Assembly (NCBI GenBank): GCA_964387775.1
Contig: CAYLZO010000019.1
Location: 1-36,736, forward strand
Length of the DNA: 36,736 nucleotides
Direction of reading: 5' to 3'
DNA from: CAYLZO01 sp964387775
GTDB lineage: Bacteria > Chloroflexota > Anaerolineae > JAAYZQ01
Position numbers and translations under genes: made by a program. The notes under the pieces were generated by a model. The model did no database searches. It worked only from the letters and a program-made list of their open reading frames with translations, and had not been told where the DNA came from. Of the stretch, positions 14,638 to 22,891 are shown piece by piece. Within the stretch, counting starts at the first letter, position 1. Each line of letters opens with the position of its first letter.

Positions 14638-15162
14638 CTATTCGTGTCCAAAGTCCTTCTCCCCGGCGCGGATGGGCACCTGCAGCCGGTTCTCCTTGGG
14701 CGGGATGGGGCAACTGTATTCAGGCGAGTAGGCGCACCACGGATTGTAGGCCAGGTTAAAGTCCACGTGAAAGCGGTGACGTCCATGAGGCTCCAGTTCC
14801 AGGTAGCGACCGGCGCCGTAGGTTTCCGAACCGTTGGTAGCATCGGCAAAGGGTACAAAGGTCCCCCCATCATGCGACGCATAGACCGTCAACTCTGCCG
14901 GCTGGCCGTCGACCTCAAAGCGGAATCTGCCATACTTTACGTATTCTTGCACGTCTCCTGTGCTGGTCTGCATCCGGACGTGCAGGTGCTCCTCGAATGG
15001 CTCAACCTCGGCATCAAAGCGGAGTGCCGGATTTTCCGGGAAATACCTCAGGCCCTTGAAGGCCCGCTTCTGCTCCTTCGACAGCGGCGAGTCTGGGTCA
15101 GATTGAAAGAACTTGTCTTTTTGTTTTCGGAACCTCTCCAACTCGGTCATCTCATCCTCCAT
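14638..15162 (-). CDS. DUF1684 family protein
   Basis: A 174-residue protein of the DUF1684 family. It begins with ELERFRKQKDKFFQSDPDSPLSKEQ, then FKGLRYFPENPALRF, and ends with the hallmark FNLAYNPWCAYSPEYSCPIPPKENRLQVPIRAGEKDF. That C-terminal block with two Cys is the most conserved part of the family. The fold is beta-rich and no function is established. It sits between zwf (51 bases upstream) and the peroxiredoxin-like gene (22 bases downstream), so it is probably co-transcribed with both. ATG 15162 is used; the Met at residue 5 is also possible. Confidence 0.88.
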   Translation of the reverse strand: MEDEMTELERFRKQKDKFFQSDPDSPLSKEQKRAFKGLRYFPENPALRFDAEVEPFEEHLHVRMQTSTGDVQEYVKYGRFRFEVDGQPAELTVYASHDGGTFVPFADATNGSETYGAGRYLELEPHGRHRFHVDFNLAYNPWCAYSPEYSCPIPPKENRLQVPIRAGEKDFGHE

Positions 15163-15213
15163 ACCGGATTCTCTTCATGCCTTCTAGACGGCATGAATCG
15201 AGCCATCTTTACC

Positions 15214-16716
15214 TCAGGATCGACCATGTCCCCCGCAACCGATGTACCAGGCGCGGCCACCCTCGGCCAGCACCTTCTCCGCTTCGACCGGCCCCCAACT
15301 CCCCGGCGCGTAGAAGGCCAGTGCCGGCGCGTCCGGCTCTGGCCAGTCGGCCAGGACCGGATCGACGATGCGCCAGGCCAGTTCGATCTCGTCCGCCCGG
15401 GCAAAGAGGGAGGCGTCGCCCTGCATGGCGTCGAGCAGGAGGCGCTCGTAGGCCTCGGGCAGAGCCGTCGCCCCGAAATCCTCGGCGTAGTGGAACTCCA
15501 TGTCGACCGGCCGGGTGCGCATGCCGGCGCCGGGCTCCTTCGCCTCGAAGCGCAGGTGCATCCCCTCGTCCGGCTGGAGGCACAGAGAGAGCACGTTGGG
15601 CGAGATCTGGGTCTCGGGCGACGACGGAAAGAGCAGGTGCGGCACGCGCTTGAACTGGATGGCGATCTCGGTTGTCTTGGCCGCCAGGCTCTTGCCCGAG
15701 CGGAGGTAGAAGGGCACCCCCTGCCAGCGCCAGTTATCCACATACAGGTGCAGGAGGGCATAGGTCGGCGTTTGTGAGCCGGGCGCCACCCCGTCTTCCG
15801 CGCGGTACCCTTCGTACTGGCCGCGGACGCTCTGCGTGCACTTGCGCACCGCGCGGAGCACCTTGACCTTTTCGTCGCGCAGGGCGTCGGCTTCAAAGAG
15901 CGCCGGGGGCTCCATCGCCGTCAGGGTGAGCAGTTGCAGCAGGTGGTTCTGGAACATGTCGCGCAGCACGCCGGCCCGGTCATAGTACCCGGCGCGATGG
16001 CCGACACCGACCTCTTCCGCCACGGTGATCTGCACGTGGTCGATATAGTTCCGGTTCCAGAGGGGCTCAAAGATGGCGTTGGCAAAGCGAAAAGCCAGGA
16101 TGTTCTGCACCGTCTCCTTGCCCAGGTAATGGTCGATACGGTAGACCTGGCTTTCGTCAAAGACGGCGTGAACCTCCTCGTTCAAGCGCTGCGCGCTCTC
16201 CAGGTCGTGCCCGAAGGGTTTCTCGATGACGATGTGCGTCCAGCCGGAGCTGCGGTTCAACCCGGCTTGCCCCAGGTGCTCGACGATGGTGGGATAGAGC
16301 GTGGGCGGCGTGGCCAGGTAGAAGAGGCGATTGCCCTCGGTGCCCGCCCGCTCCGCTTTGCTCCGGGACTCCTTGCCGGTCGACTCGGCATCGAACTGCG
16401 CCAGCCGCTCCGCCAGTCGTCGGTAGGTTCCAGGATCGCCATAGTCGCCCTCCAGGTACGCGATACGGTCCTCGAACGTACTCCACTGGGCACAGATACC
16501 CGGCTCGGCCCGGGAGTAATCTTGCACGCCGGAAAAGAGTTGGTCACGAAACGCCTTGTCCGCCAGTGGGCTGCGCGCCACGCCCAGCACCCGAGAGGTG
16601 GCCGGCAGAAAGCCTTCGCAGCCCAGAGTGTGGAGCGCGGGCACCAGTTTGCGGCGCGTCAGGTCGCCGGACGCGCCAAAGATCACGATCGTCGCCGGTT
16701 TCAGTTTGTCGAGCAT
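15214..16716 (-). CDS. zwf: Glucose-6-phosphate 1-dehydrogenase
   Basis: A 500-residue complete enzyme that oxidises glucose 6-phosphate to 6-phosphogluconolactone and makes NADPH, the entry step of the oxidative pentose phosphate pathway. Visible are the dinucleotide motif IVIFGASGDLTRRKL (residues 10-24), EKPFGHD (165-171), and the active-site signature RIDHYLGKE (193-201), followed by the conserved RFAN and YYDRAGVLRDMFQNHLLQLL. The length is as expected. It lies 59 bases after gnd in the same direction, with GGAAGGAC upstream of the ATG. No separate lactonase gene (pgl) is seen in the window. Confidence 0.97.
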   Translation of the reverse strand: MLDKLKPATIVIFGASGDLTRRKLVPALHTLGCEGFLPATSRVLGVARSPLADKAFRDQLFSGVQDYSRAEPGICAQWSTFEDRIAYLEGDYGDPGTYRRLAERLAQFDAESTGKESRSKAERAGTEGNRLFYLATPPTLYPTIVEHLGQAGLNRSSGWTHIVIEKPFGHDLESAQRLNEEVHAVFDESQVYRIDHYLGKETVQNILAFRFANAIFEPLWNRNYIDHVQITVAEEVGVGHRAGYYDRAGVLRDMFQNHLLQLLTLTAMEPPALFEADALRDEKVKVLRAVRKCTQSVRGQYEGYRAEDGVAPGSQTPTYALLHLYVDNWRWQGVPFYLRSGKSLAAKTTEIAIQFKRVPHLLFPSSPETQISPNVLSLCLQPDEGMHLRFEAKEPGAGMRTRPVDMEFHYAEDFGATALPEAYERLLLDAMQGDASLFARADEIELAWRIVDPVLADWPEPDAPALAFYAPGSWGPVEAEKVLAEGGRAWYIGCGGHGRS

Positions 16717-16775
16717 AACGTCATTGTCCTTCCGTTACTGGCGGATCGCCCTTGCCAGGGTAGACCCAATCCCAT

Positions 16776-17687
16776 CTACGATTCGCGCTTCACGGCGTGC
16801 CCGCCGAACTGGTTGCGCATCGCGGCCAGGAGTTTGGCCGCATAGCTCTCGTCCTGGCGACTCACAAAGCGGGACTGAAGGGCCAGGGTGATCACCGGAG
16901 CCGGCACGTCCAGATCCACCGCCTCGAACACCGTCCAGCGGCCCTCACCACTGTCGGCCACCCAGCCCTTGATGTCGCCCAGTTCTGGATCGTCGCCCAG
17001 GGCATCGGCGGTCAGGTCCAGCAGCCAGGAGCGGACTACGCTGCCGAACCGCCAGATCTCGGCCACCTGGTGGAGGTCGAGGTTCAAGTCCGCCTTGGCG
17101 CGCAGGATCTCAAAGCCCTCGGCGTAGGCCTGCATCAGGCCATACTCGATGCCATTGTGCACCATCTTGACAAAGTGCCCGGCCCCGCTCGGTCCCACGT
17201 GCCCCCAGCCCCGATCCGGCGCCGGGGCCAGCGTCTCCAGGACCGGCCGCAGCCGATCAACGGCTTCCTCGTCACCTCCGGCCATCATGCTGTAGCCCTC
17301 GGCCAGGCCCCAGATGCCGCCGCTGGTGCCGACGTCCACGAGATGCAGGCCCTGGGCCGCCACTTTGGCTGCGCGGCGCATCGTATCCTTATAGTTGCTG
17401 TTGCCACCATCGACGATGATGTCTCCGGCCGAGAGGAGGGCCACCAGGGCCTCCACGGTCTGCTCGGTCGGATCGCCCGCCGGGACCATGACCCACACCG
17501 CCCGCGGCGGCGAGAGCTTTTCAACCACCTCTTCCAGCGAGAAAGCAGGCTCCAACCCTGCCTCTGCAGCCAGGGCCCGAGTCGCCTCTGGCGAGCGGTT
17601 GTAGCCGATGACCTTGTGCCCGCCGCGCAAAAGCCGCCGGGCCATGTTGCCCCCCATTTTGCCTAAACCGATAATTGCGATCTCCAT
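16776..17687 (-). CDS. gnd: 6-phosphogluconate dehydrogenase, decarboxylating (short form)
   Basis: A 303-residue enzyme of the short bacterial class (GndA/YqeC type) that oxidises and decarboxylates 6-phosphogluconate to ribulose 5-phosphate. Motifs: IAIIGLGKMGGNMARRL for the dinucleotide (NAD or NADP not decidable), VDGGNSNYKDT, LVDVGTSGGIWGLAEGY, and the catalytic-Lys segment GHFVKMVHNGIEYGLMQAYAEG. I prefer ATG 17687, which has AAAGGA nine bases upstream, over ATG 17696, where the SD would touch the start. The latter would overlap the HAD gene's stop by four bases. It follows the HAD gene and precedes zwf, so the two oxidative steps are made together. Confidence 0.95.
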   Translation of the reverse strand: MEIAIIGLGKMGGNMARRLLRGGHKVIGYNRSPEATRALAAEAGLEPAFSLEEVVEKLSPPRAVWVMVPAGDPTEQTVEALVALLSAGDIIVDGGNSNYKDTMRRAAKVAAQGLHLVDVGTSGGIWGLAEGYSMMAGGDEEAVDRLRPVLETLAPAPDRGWGHVGPSGAGHFVKMVHNGIEYGLMQAYAEGFEILRAKADLNLDLHQVAEIWRFGSVVRSWLLDLTADALGDDPELGDIKGWVADSGEGRWTVFEAVDLDVPAPVITLALQSRFVSRQDESYAAKLLAAMRNQFGGHAVKRES

Positions 17688-17692
17688 TTTTT

Positions 17693-18463
17693 TCATTCCT
17701 TTCGGTCGTAATAAGATTCAGTCTCTACCGCATGCCGCGTGACGACGTGCTCGACGACCTGCACCAGGTCGGCCGGATCATCTACGATATGCCCTGCCGG
17801 GAGCAGACCCGCTCGATGAAGCCCCTGGCGGGTGAAGGGAGTGCTCACGGCGACGACGTGCATCCCGGCAGCCAGGGCGGCCCTCACCCCGCTGGGTGAG
17901 TCTTCGATCACCAGGCATTCGCGCGCGGAGACGCCCAACTCGCGAGCCACCAACTGATAGATCTCGGGATCGGGCTTGCCGCGCTCCACGTCATCGCGCG
18001 TGGCGACAAAGTCAAACGCATCTCCGAGATCGAGGATTTCCAGCACACGCCGGGCCTGTTGGCAGCGGGACATCGTAGCCAGGCCCACTTTGCAGCCCGT
18101 CTGCCGGGCCGTCTGGAGCAGGGCCACGTTGTGCGGCCACTGGTTGTCGCGCAGCACCTGTGGGTCGGCCAGCAGCGCGTCGTAGTAGCGCATCCGCACC
18201 TGGACAAACGCCTGCCAGGGTGTGTCCACGCCGAACTCGGCCATGCGCGACCGGGCCGGTTCCTCCAGGTCGAATCCCCGCATCAGTGCCTGGGCCACTT
18301 CCCGGCGCGAGAGACCGACCACCTCCTTGAAGGCGGCTACCGCCTCGTCCTCCGTCAGCGCGTAGGGACACAGTTCGACGGCAGCGCGGGCGTAGGAAAG
18401 CGCCTTGAGGCGCTCCGTCTGGACCAGTGTGCCGTCCAGATCGAAAATCATGGTCTCGATCAC
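17693..18463 (-). CDS. HAD-family phosphatase (beta-phosphoglucomutase-like)
   Basis: A 256-residue HAD hydrolase. Motif I is FDLDGTLVQT (residues 7-16), a four-helix cap follows, motif II is LATMSR, motif III GKPDPEIYQLVARELG, and motif IV VIEDSPSGVRAAL. This is the subfamily of beta-phosphoglucomutase and phosphoglycolate phosphatase. Within a pentose phosphate operon it may dephosphorylate a sugar phosphate such as a damaged intermediate, but the substrate cannot be read from sequence. The GTG start at 18463 has GGAGG seven bases upstream and overlaps the permease stop by four bases (GTGA). Confidence 0.9.
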   Translation of the reverse strand: MIETMIFDLDGTLVQTERLKALSYARAAVELCPYALTEDEAVAAFKEVVGLSRREVAQALMRGFDLEEPARSRMAEFGVDTPWQAFVQVRMRYYDALLADPQVLRDNQWPHNVALLQTARQTGCKVGLATMSRCQQARRVLEILDLGDAFDFVATRDDVERGKPDPEIYQLVARELGVSARECLVIEDSPSGVRAALAAGMHVVAVSTPFTRQGLHRAGLLPAGHIVDDPADLVQVVEHVVTRHAVETESYYDRKE

Positions 18464-19317
18464 AGGATCACCTCCCCCAACGTCAACGCGGCCACCAGCA
18501 CCAAGAGCACGCCCAGCCCGCGTTCCAGCATCTTTTGCGGAATCCGGCTGGCGATCTTGGAGCCCAATTGGGCGCCGAGGATCACCCCCGGCGCGGTAAA
18601 GACGACGAGGCTCAGCACCGTGGTGAGCACCTCGCCACCGGTCTGGACAAACCGGACAAGATGCCCGGCCGACGCGAAAAGAACCGTTAGGGCCACCACA
18701 AAGACGCTGGTCGCCACCGAGACTTTGCTCGGCACCCGGCAGCGTTGGAGAAGAAAGTAGCCGTTCATCTCTCCCAGGCCGGTGGAGACGAGCCCCTCGA
18801 AGAGGCCTCCGATCCCGGCGATCAGGCGGCCCTCCGTACGGTTGCAGACCGTGTACCGGATCTCCTCACCCTCGGCCGTGACCAGGCTGGTTTCGGCCCT
18901 TTCGCCGCCATACTCTTGCACGATGAAGGCGTCCATCCGGGCCACGTCTTTTTGCTCCGGTGCCCGCAGAAAGCTGAGGGCTATGGCAAAGAGGCCCATC
19001 CCGAGCACAACCTTGAGAATGTCGGCCGTGATCCAGCCAGCGGCCCAGCTACCCAGCAACGCCGCCGGAACGGTCACCACCAGCAGGGCCAGCCCCAGCC
19101 GGTAGTCAATCAACCGCTTGCGGGCGTAGGCGTAGAGGCCACTGGCGAAACCAAAGAACTCGGTGATCAAGCCCGTGCCAATGGCGACTTCCGGGGGCAA
19201 GCCCAGGGCCAGGATGAACAAGGGCGCGAAAAAGGTCGCGCCGCCGACGCCAGAGGCCATGGCGACCGTCGCGATGAGCACGGCCGCGGGGAACATGAAC
19301 CAGTATTGCAGCGTCAT
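18460..19317 (-). CDS. TauE/SafE-family membrane permease
   Basis: A 285-residue integral membrane protein with about eight hydrophobic segments in two halves. The first half carries the family's glycine-rich segment ASGVGGATFFAPLFILALGLPPEVAIGTGLITEFFGF; the second has FEGLVSTGLGE and TAPGVILGAQLGSKIASRIPQ. A hydrophilic insert of about 50 residues (about 110-160) separates the halves. Family members export sulfite, sulfoacetate or related organic acids. Why it lies inside a pentose phosphate operon is unclear. I chose ATG 19317, which overlaps the transaldolase stop by four bases (ATGA); the longer frame from 19626 runs through transaldolase. High confidence in family, low in substrate. Confidence 0.9.
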   Translation of the reverse strand: MTLQYWFMFPAAVLIATVAMASGVGGATFFAPLFILALGLPPEVAIGTGLITEFFGFASGLYAYARKRLIDYRLGLALLVVTVPAALLGSWAAGWITADILKVVLGMGLFAIALSFLRAPEQKDVARMDAFIVQEYGGERAETSLVTAEGEEIRYTVCNRTEGRLIAGIGGLFEGLVSTGLGEMNGYFLLQRCRVPSKVSVATSVFVVALTVLFASAGHLVRFVQTGGEVLTTVLSLVVFTAPGVILGAQLGSKIASRIPQKMLERGLGVLLVLVAALTLGEVIL

Positions 19318-20444
19318 GCCAACAGCTTCTCCCGTTTTTCCGCGACACTGGCCAGCAGTGATTGGAATGCGTCCGCAAAAGAGGTCACCCCCTCGTCCTG
19401 CAGCTTTTGGGTGATGGCCAGCAGATCGATGCCCAGCCCGGCCAACTGTGCCAATTGCTCGCGGGCTTCCGCCACGCCCTCTTCCAGCGTGGGTGCCGCA
19501 GTCCCGTGATCCATAAAGGCGCTCAGCGTGGCCGGCGGCACGGTGTTGACGGTGTCGGGGCCGATGAGCGCGTCCACGTAGAGCGTGTCGGGGTAGAGGG
19601 GGTTCTTGGTGCCGGTGCTGGCCCACAGCGGGCGCTGGACGCGCGCGCCCCGGGCGGCCAACTTTTCCCAGCGCGGCCCGCCAAAGGTCTCTTGGAAGCG
19701 GGCGTAGGCGGCCTTGGCGTTTGCGATGGCGATCTTGCCCAAGAGCTCCTCGTTGCCCATCGCCTCCAGGGCACGGTCGACGGCCGTGTCCACGCGACTG
19801 ACAAAGAAGGAAGCCACAGAAGCGACCTTGCTCAGGTCTCCGCCCTCGGCAGCCAGCTTTTCCAGGCCGGCGATGTAGGCCTCCGCCACGGCGTCATAGT
19901 GCGCCAGCGAAAACATGAGCGTCACGTTGACGTTGATGCCCTCGCCGATGAGTGCCTCGATAGCCGGAATGCCGGCCGGTGTAGCCGGCACCTTGATCAT
20001 CACGTTGGGGCGATCCAGCGCCGCAAAGAGCCGTCGTGCCTCGGCGATGGTGCCCTCCGTGTCGTGGGCCAGCGTCGGGCTGACCTCCAGGCTGACGTAA
20101 CCGTCAACCCCATTGGTCCCTTCGTAGACCGGGCGCAGGAGGTCGGCCGCGCGCCGGATATCCTCGATGGCCAGTGCCTCAAAGATCTCGATCTCCGCCT
20201 GTCCTGGTCGGGAGGCCAGGGAACGGCCCTCGGTCACGAGCTCGGCCATGGCCTCGTCATAGTCGGCGCTGCCGGCAATGGCCTTCTCAAAGATGGACGG
20301 GTTGGATGTCACGCCGGTCACCCCCGCCTCGACGAGGGCTTGCAGGTCGCCGTGATCCAGTAGCGCCCGCCGAATGTTGTCGTACCATATCGACTGGTCC
20401 AGAGCGGCCAGTTGCTGTAGTTTTGTCGTCATTGTCCTGTCCAT
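19314..20444 (-). CDS. tal: Transaldolase
   Basis: A 376-residue transaldolase of the long TalB/Tal-PfkA-type group. It starts LDQSIWYDNIRRALL, then GVTGVTSNPSIFEKAI, EVSPTLAHDT, the Schiff-base lysine in NVMIKVPATPAGIPAIEALI, and GINVNVTLMFSLAHY. ASFFVSRVDTAVD and WASTGTKNP complete the signature set. It moves a dihydroxyacetone unit between sugar phosphates in the non-oxidative pentose phosphate pathway. Possible starts are TTG 20465, ATG 20444 (GGAAGG upstream) and ATG 20432; I use 20444. Downstream genes overlap it by ATGA junctions, so it heads a tight block of transaldolase, permease, HAD, gnd and zwf. Confidence 0.95.
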   Translation of the reverse strand: MDRTMTTKLQQLAALDQSIWYDNIRRALLDHGDLQALVEAGVTGVTSNPSIFEKAIAGSADYDEAMAELVTEGRSLASRPGQAEIEIFEALAIEDIRRAADLLRPVYEGTNGVDGYVSLEVSPTLAHDTEGTIAEARRLFAALDRPNVMIKVPATPAGIPAIEALIGEGINVNVTLMFSLAHYDAVAEAYIAGLEKLAAEGGDLSKVASVASFFVSRVDTAVDRALEAMGNEELLGKIAIANAKAAYARFQETFGGPRWEKLAARGARVQRPLWASTGTKNPLYPDTLYVDALIGPDTVNTVPPATLSAFMDHGTAAPTLEEGVAEAREQLAQLAGLGIDLLAITQKLQDEGVTSFADAFQSLLASVAEKREKLLA

Positions 20445-20534
20445 GTCCCCTTCCTGTTTGATCAAGCTCTTGGGTCACTGTCCTGACGAGCCCGCTCTCC
20501 TGTTTCTTACCTGCTTTTTCTGATGACGTCGATC

Positions 20535-21725
20535 CTAGAACCCAACGTGCTCCCGCCCGAGGTGTCCAAAGAACTCGTTGCGGGTGATCGCGTTTTCCTT
20601 GAAGGTGCCGAGCATGGCACTCGTGACCATGCGCGCGTTGGCCTTTTTCACCCCGCGCATGGCGGCGCACATGTGCAACCCCTCGGCTACCACTGCCACG
20701 CCGAGCGGATGGAGCGTCTCGTCCAGGAACTCGGCAATCTCCTGCGTCATCCGTTCCTGCACCTGCAGGCGGCGGGCGAACATCTCGACGATGCGCGGGA
20801 TCTTGCTCAGACCGATCACCTTGCCGTTAGGAATGTAGGCGACGCTGACCTGTCCCAGAAAGGGCAGCAGGTGATGCTCGCACAGGCTATAGAAATCGAT
20901 GTCGCGCACGATGACCATCTCGTCATAGTTCACATCAAAGATGGCATCGTTGATCAGACGCACGGGATCGACGTGGTAGCCGGCGGTCAGTTCTGCGTAG
21001 GCACGGGCCACGCGCGCGGGGGTGTTCAGCAGTCCTTCGCGGTCGACATCCTCGCCAATGGCTTTGAGAATATCCCGCGTCGCACACTCGATGTCTCCCG
21101 AGCACGCTTCCTCTGGCACATCGAGCAAATCATTGCGGAACACGTCAAAGTCAGTCGGACGGATTATGTATGGACGGGCTTCCAAAGTTTCAGACATTTC
21201 ACTTCTCCTGATTCGTTGATCGAATGTTTCCGGCCAGAGCACAACGTCTGGCCGAGCCATCAGCCCCCTGGCTGGCAGGCTCCGGGCAATCTCCTGTAGC
21301 GTGCGGCCATCTTCTGGATGCCGCATAGTCGGTGCCAGATCGGCCAGTGGGACCGCGACGTGTGGATATCTCGCGATGTCTGGATCGGGTATACGTCGCG
21401 GTCCAAGATCCAACACCTGCTCGCCAAACAGGGCAATGTCCAGGTCGATCGTGCGCGGGGCATTCTTGTCCTCAGTGCGCACGCGCCCCAACTCTCCTTC
21501 AATGACCTGCAGCACGCGCGCCTTTAGCTCCGCCGCTGTCAGGTCGGTCTCGACCAACGCTGCCGCGTTCAAGAAGTTTGGCTGCTCGGTGTTGCCTACC
21601 GGCGCGGTCTCGTAGACAGGTGACACAGCCACCAGCCGGCAACACGACGCGAGGCGCCGCACAGCCTCTCGCAGGTTGCGCTCGCTGTCGATGTTCGAGC
21701 CCAGGGAGACCAGAACGCGATTCAC
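20535..21725 (-). CDS. folK-folE: FolK-FolE fusion: HPPK plus GTP cyclohydrolase I
   Basis: A single frame of 396 residues. Residues 1 to about 165 are HPPK (FolK): LVSLGSNIDSERNLREAV, SPVYETAPVG, NFLNAAALVET and the metal-binding RTIDLDIALFG. Residues 177-396 are GTP cyclohydrolase I (FolE) with the zinc ligands in SLCEHHLLPFLG and LHMCAAMRGVKK. An internal ATG at 21197 (residue 177) has AGGAGA six bases upstream, exactly at the FolE start, so both a fused and a free FolE could be made. FolE makes dihydroneopterin triphosphate from GTP, and FolK pyrophosphorylates hydroxymethyldihydropterin. The GTG start at 21725 directly follows the folB stop, with GGAGG upstream. DHPS and DHFR are not in the window. 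Confidence 0.95.
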   Translation of the reverse strand: MNRVLVSLGSNIDSERNLREAVRRLASCCRLVAVSPVYETAPVGNTEQPNFLNAAALVETDLTAAELKARVLQVIEGELGRVRTEDKNAPRTIDLDIALFGEQVLDLGPRRIPDPDIARYPHVAVPLADLAPTMRHPEDGRTLQEIARSLPARGLMARPDVVLWPETFDQRIRRSEMSETLEARPYIIRPTDFDVFRNDLLDVPEEACSGDIECATRDILKAIGEDVDREGLLNTPARVARAYAELTAGYHVDPVRLINDAIFDVNYDEMVIVRDIDFYSLCEHHLLPFLGQVSVAYIPNGKVIGLSKIPRIVEMFARRLQVQERMTQEIAEFLDETLHPLGVAVVAEGLHMCAAMRGVKKANARMVTSAMLGTFKENAITRNEFFGHLGREHVGF

Positions 21726-22094
21726 CTATGCCTCCACGTCACTCCGAGTACGGTGGATCTCCACCCCGACGGAACGGGCGAAGCGCAGGGCGCCCGGTTT
21801 TTCGACTCGGACGTCGACCGCCTCCACGCGCGGATCCTCCAGGCAGATCGCCGCGATTTCGGCGGCCATTTTCTCCACCAGGCAAAAGTTCGATTCCTCG
21901 ACTCGCTCGATGACCCGCTTGGTCATGGGCCGATAGTTGACGGCGTCCTCGATGTCGTCGGAGGCGCCGGCTGGCCGGGTATCGGCGTGCAGCGTGATGT
22001 TGACCAGCACGTCCTGGCGATTGCGGCGCTCCTCTTCGTTGATGCCGATGATGGTCCTGAGCAGCAGGTCCTTTATCACGATTTGATCGCTCAT
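21726..22094 (-). CDS. folB: Dihydroneopterin aldolase
   Basis: A 122-residue FolB: IVIKDLLLRTIIGINEEERRNRQDVLVNITL at the N-terminus, then the DAVNYRPMTKRVIERVEE segment and FCLVEKMAAEIAAICL with the substrate-binding Glu. It cleaves dihydroneopterin to hydroxymethyldihydropterin, the FolK substrate. The start ATG 22094 fits the family better than 22130, which would overlap the SDR gene's end. The stop abuts the folK-folE start with no gap, so translation is likely coupled. Confidence 0.94.
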   Translation of the reverse strand: MSDQIVIKDLLLRTIIGINEEERRNRQDVLVNITLHADTRPAGASDDIEDAVNYRPMTKRVIERVEESNFCLVEKMAAEIAAICLEDPRVEAVDVRVEKPGALRFARSVGVEIHRTRSDVEA

Positions 22095-22113
22095 CGTTGC
22101 TCTCCAATTCCAA

Positions 22114-22842
22114 CTACAGGTGCTCGCCACCGGTCACAAAGATCAGATCCCCGGTGACGAAATCAGAACGCAGCAAAAAGACCATGGCGTTGGCGATCTC
22201 TTTTGGCGAGCCCACCCGCTGTGCAGGGACCTGGCTTGCCTTGTCTTCCAGGTAGGCCTGATCCTGGCCCGGCGGCGGCAGGATCAGCCCCGGGGCGATA
22301 GCATTGACCTGGATGTTGGGGGCCAACGCCAGGGCCAGGCTCCTGGTCATGGCGATCACCGCCGCCTTGGTCAACGTATAGGCCACGTGATCGGGGCCGG
22401 GACGGGCGCCACGCCAGTCGGCGATGTTGACGATGTGCCCGGCCCGTCCCCGCCCCACTTGCGCTGCAAAAGCCTGGCTCAGGAAGAAGGGGGCCTTCAG
22501 GTTGATGGCAAAGTGCCGGTCCCAGTTGGCCTCCGTGGTGTCGTGCCAGTCGCCGGGCTCGAATATCGCGGCGCTGTTCACCAGGATGTCCACCTGGCCA
22601 AAGTGGGCCGCTGCGCGCTCGACAATCGACCGCGCCTTGCCCGGCCGGCTGAGGTCAGCCTGGATGGCCGTGGCATCGCTGCCCATGGCCTTGATCTCTC
22701 CCACTACTGCTTCCGCAGGACCGGCCGATGAGCCATAGTGTATGGCCACGCGCACGCCCTGCTCGGCCAGCGACAGCGACAGGGCTCTGCCCAGCCGCAC
22801 CGCACCGCCGGTGACAATCGCCACTTTTCCGTCGAGATCCAT
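22114..22842 (-). CDS. Short-chain dehydrogenase, pteridine-reductase (FolM/PTR1)-like
   Basis: A 242-residue SDR. The cofactor motif is TGGAVRLG (residues 11-18) with Arg where classical SDRs have Gly, the TGxxxRxG form known from pteridine reductase PTR1 and FolM. NSAAIFEPG is the NNAG-like motif, and the catalytic YTLTK lies near residue 154. The start ATG 22842 has AGGAGG nine bases upstream; an earlier frame start at 22923 reads into the transketolase end. Its place directly before folB and folK-folE supports a role in reducing dihydropterin or dihydrofolate with NADPH, which the neighbouring pentose phosphate enzymes provide. The substrate assignment is inference. Confidence 0.88.
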   Translation of the reverse strand: MDLDGKVAIVTGGAVRLGRALSLSLAEQGVRVAIHYGSSAGPAEAVVGEIKAMGSDATAIQADLSRPGKARSIVERAAAHFGQVDILVNSAAIFEPGDWHDTTEANWDRHFAINLKAPFFLSQAFAAQVGRGRAGHIVNIADWRGARPGPDHVAYTLTKAAVIAMTRSLALALAPNIQVNAIAPGLILPPPGQDQAYLEDKASQVPAQRVGSPKEIANAMVFLLRSDFVTGDLIFVTGGEHL

Positions 22843-22891
22843 TTCTGCCAATCCTCCTATCGACACAGCCTTGAGCCCAACCGGCCGTGCT

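Noticed and set aside
14490..14882. Separate 130-residue protein ending at TGA 14490
   Set aside because: Its first 89 residues are a shadow of DUF1684; only the last 41 are peroxiredoxin-like, and they continue through the TGA as selenocysteine.
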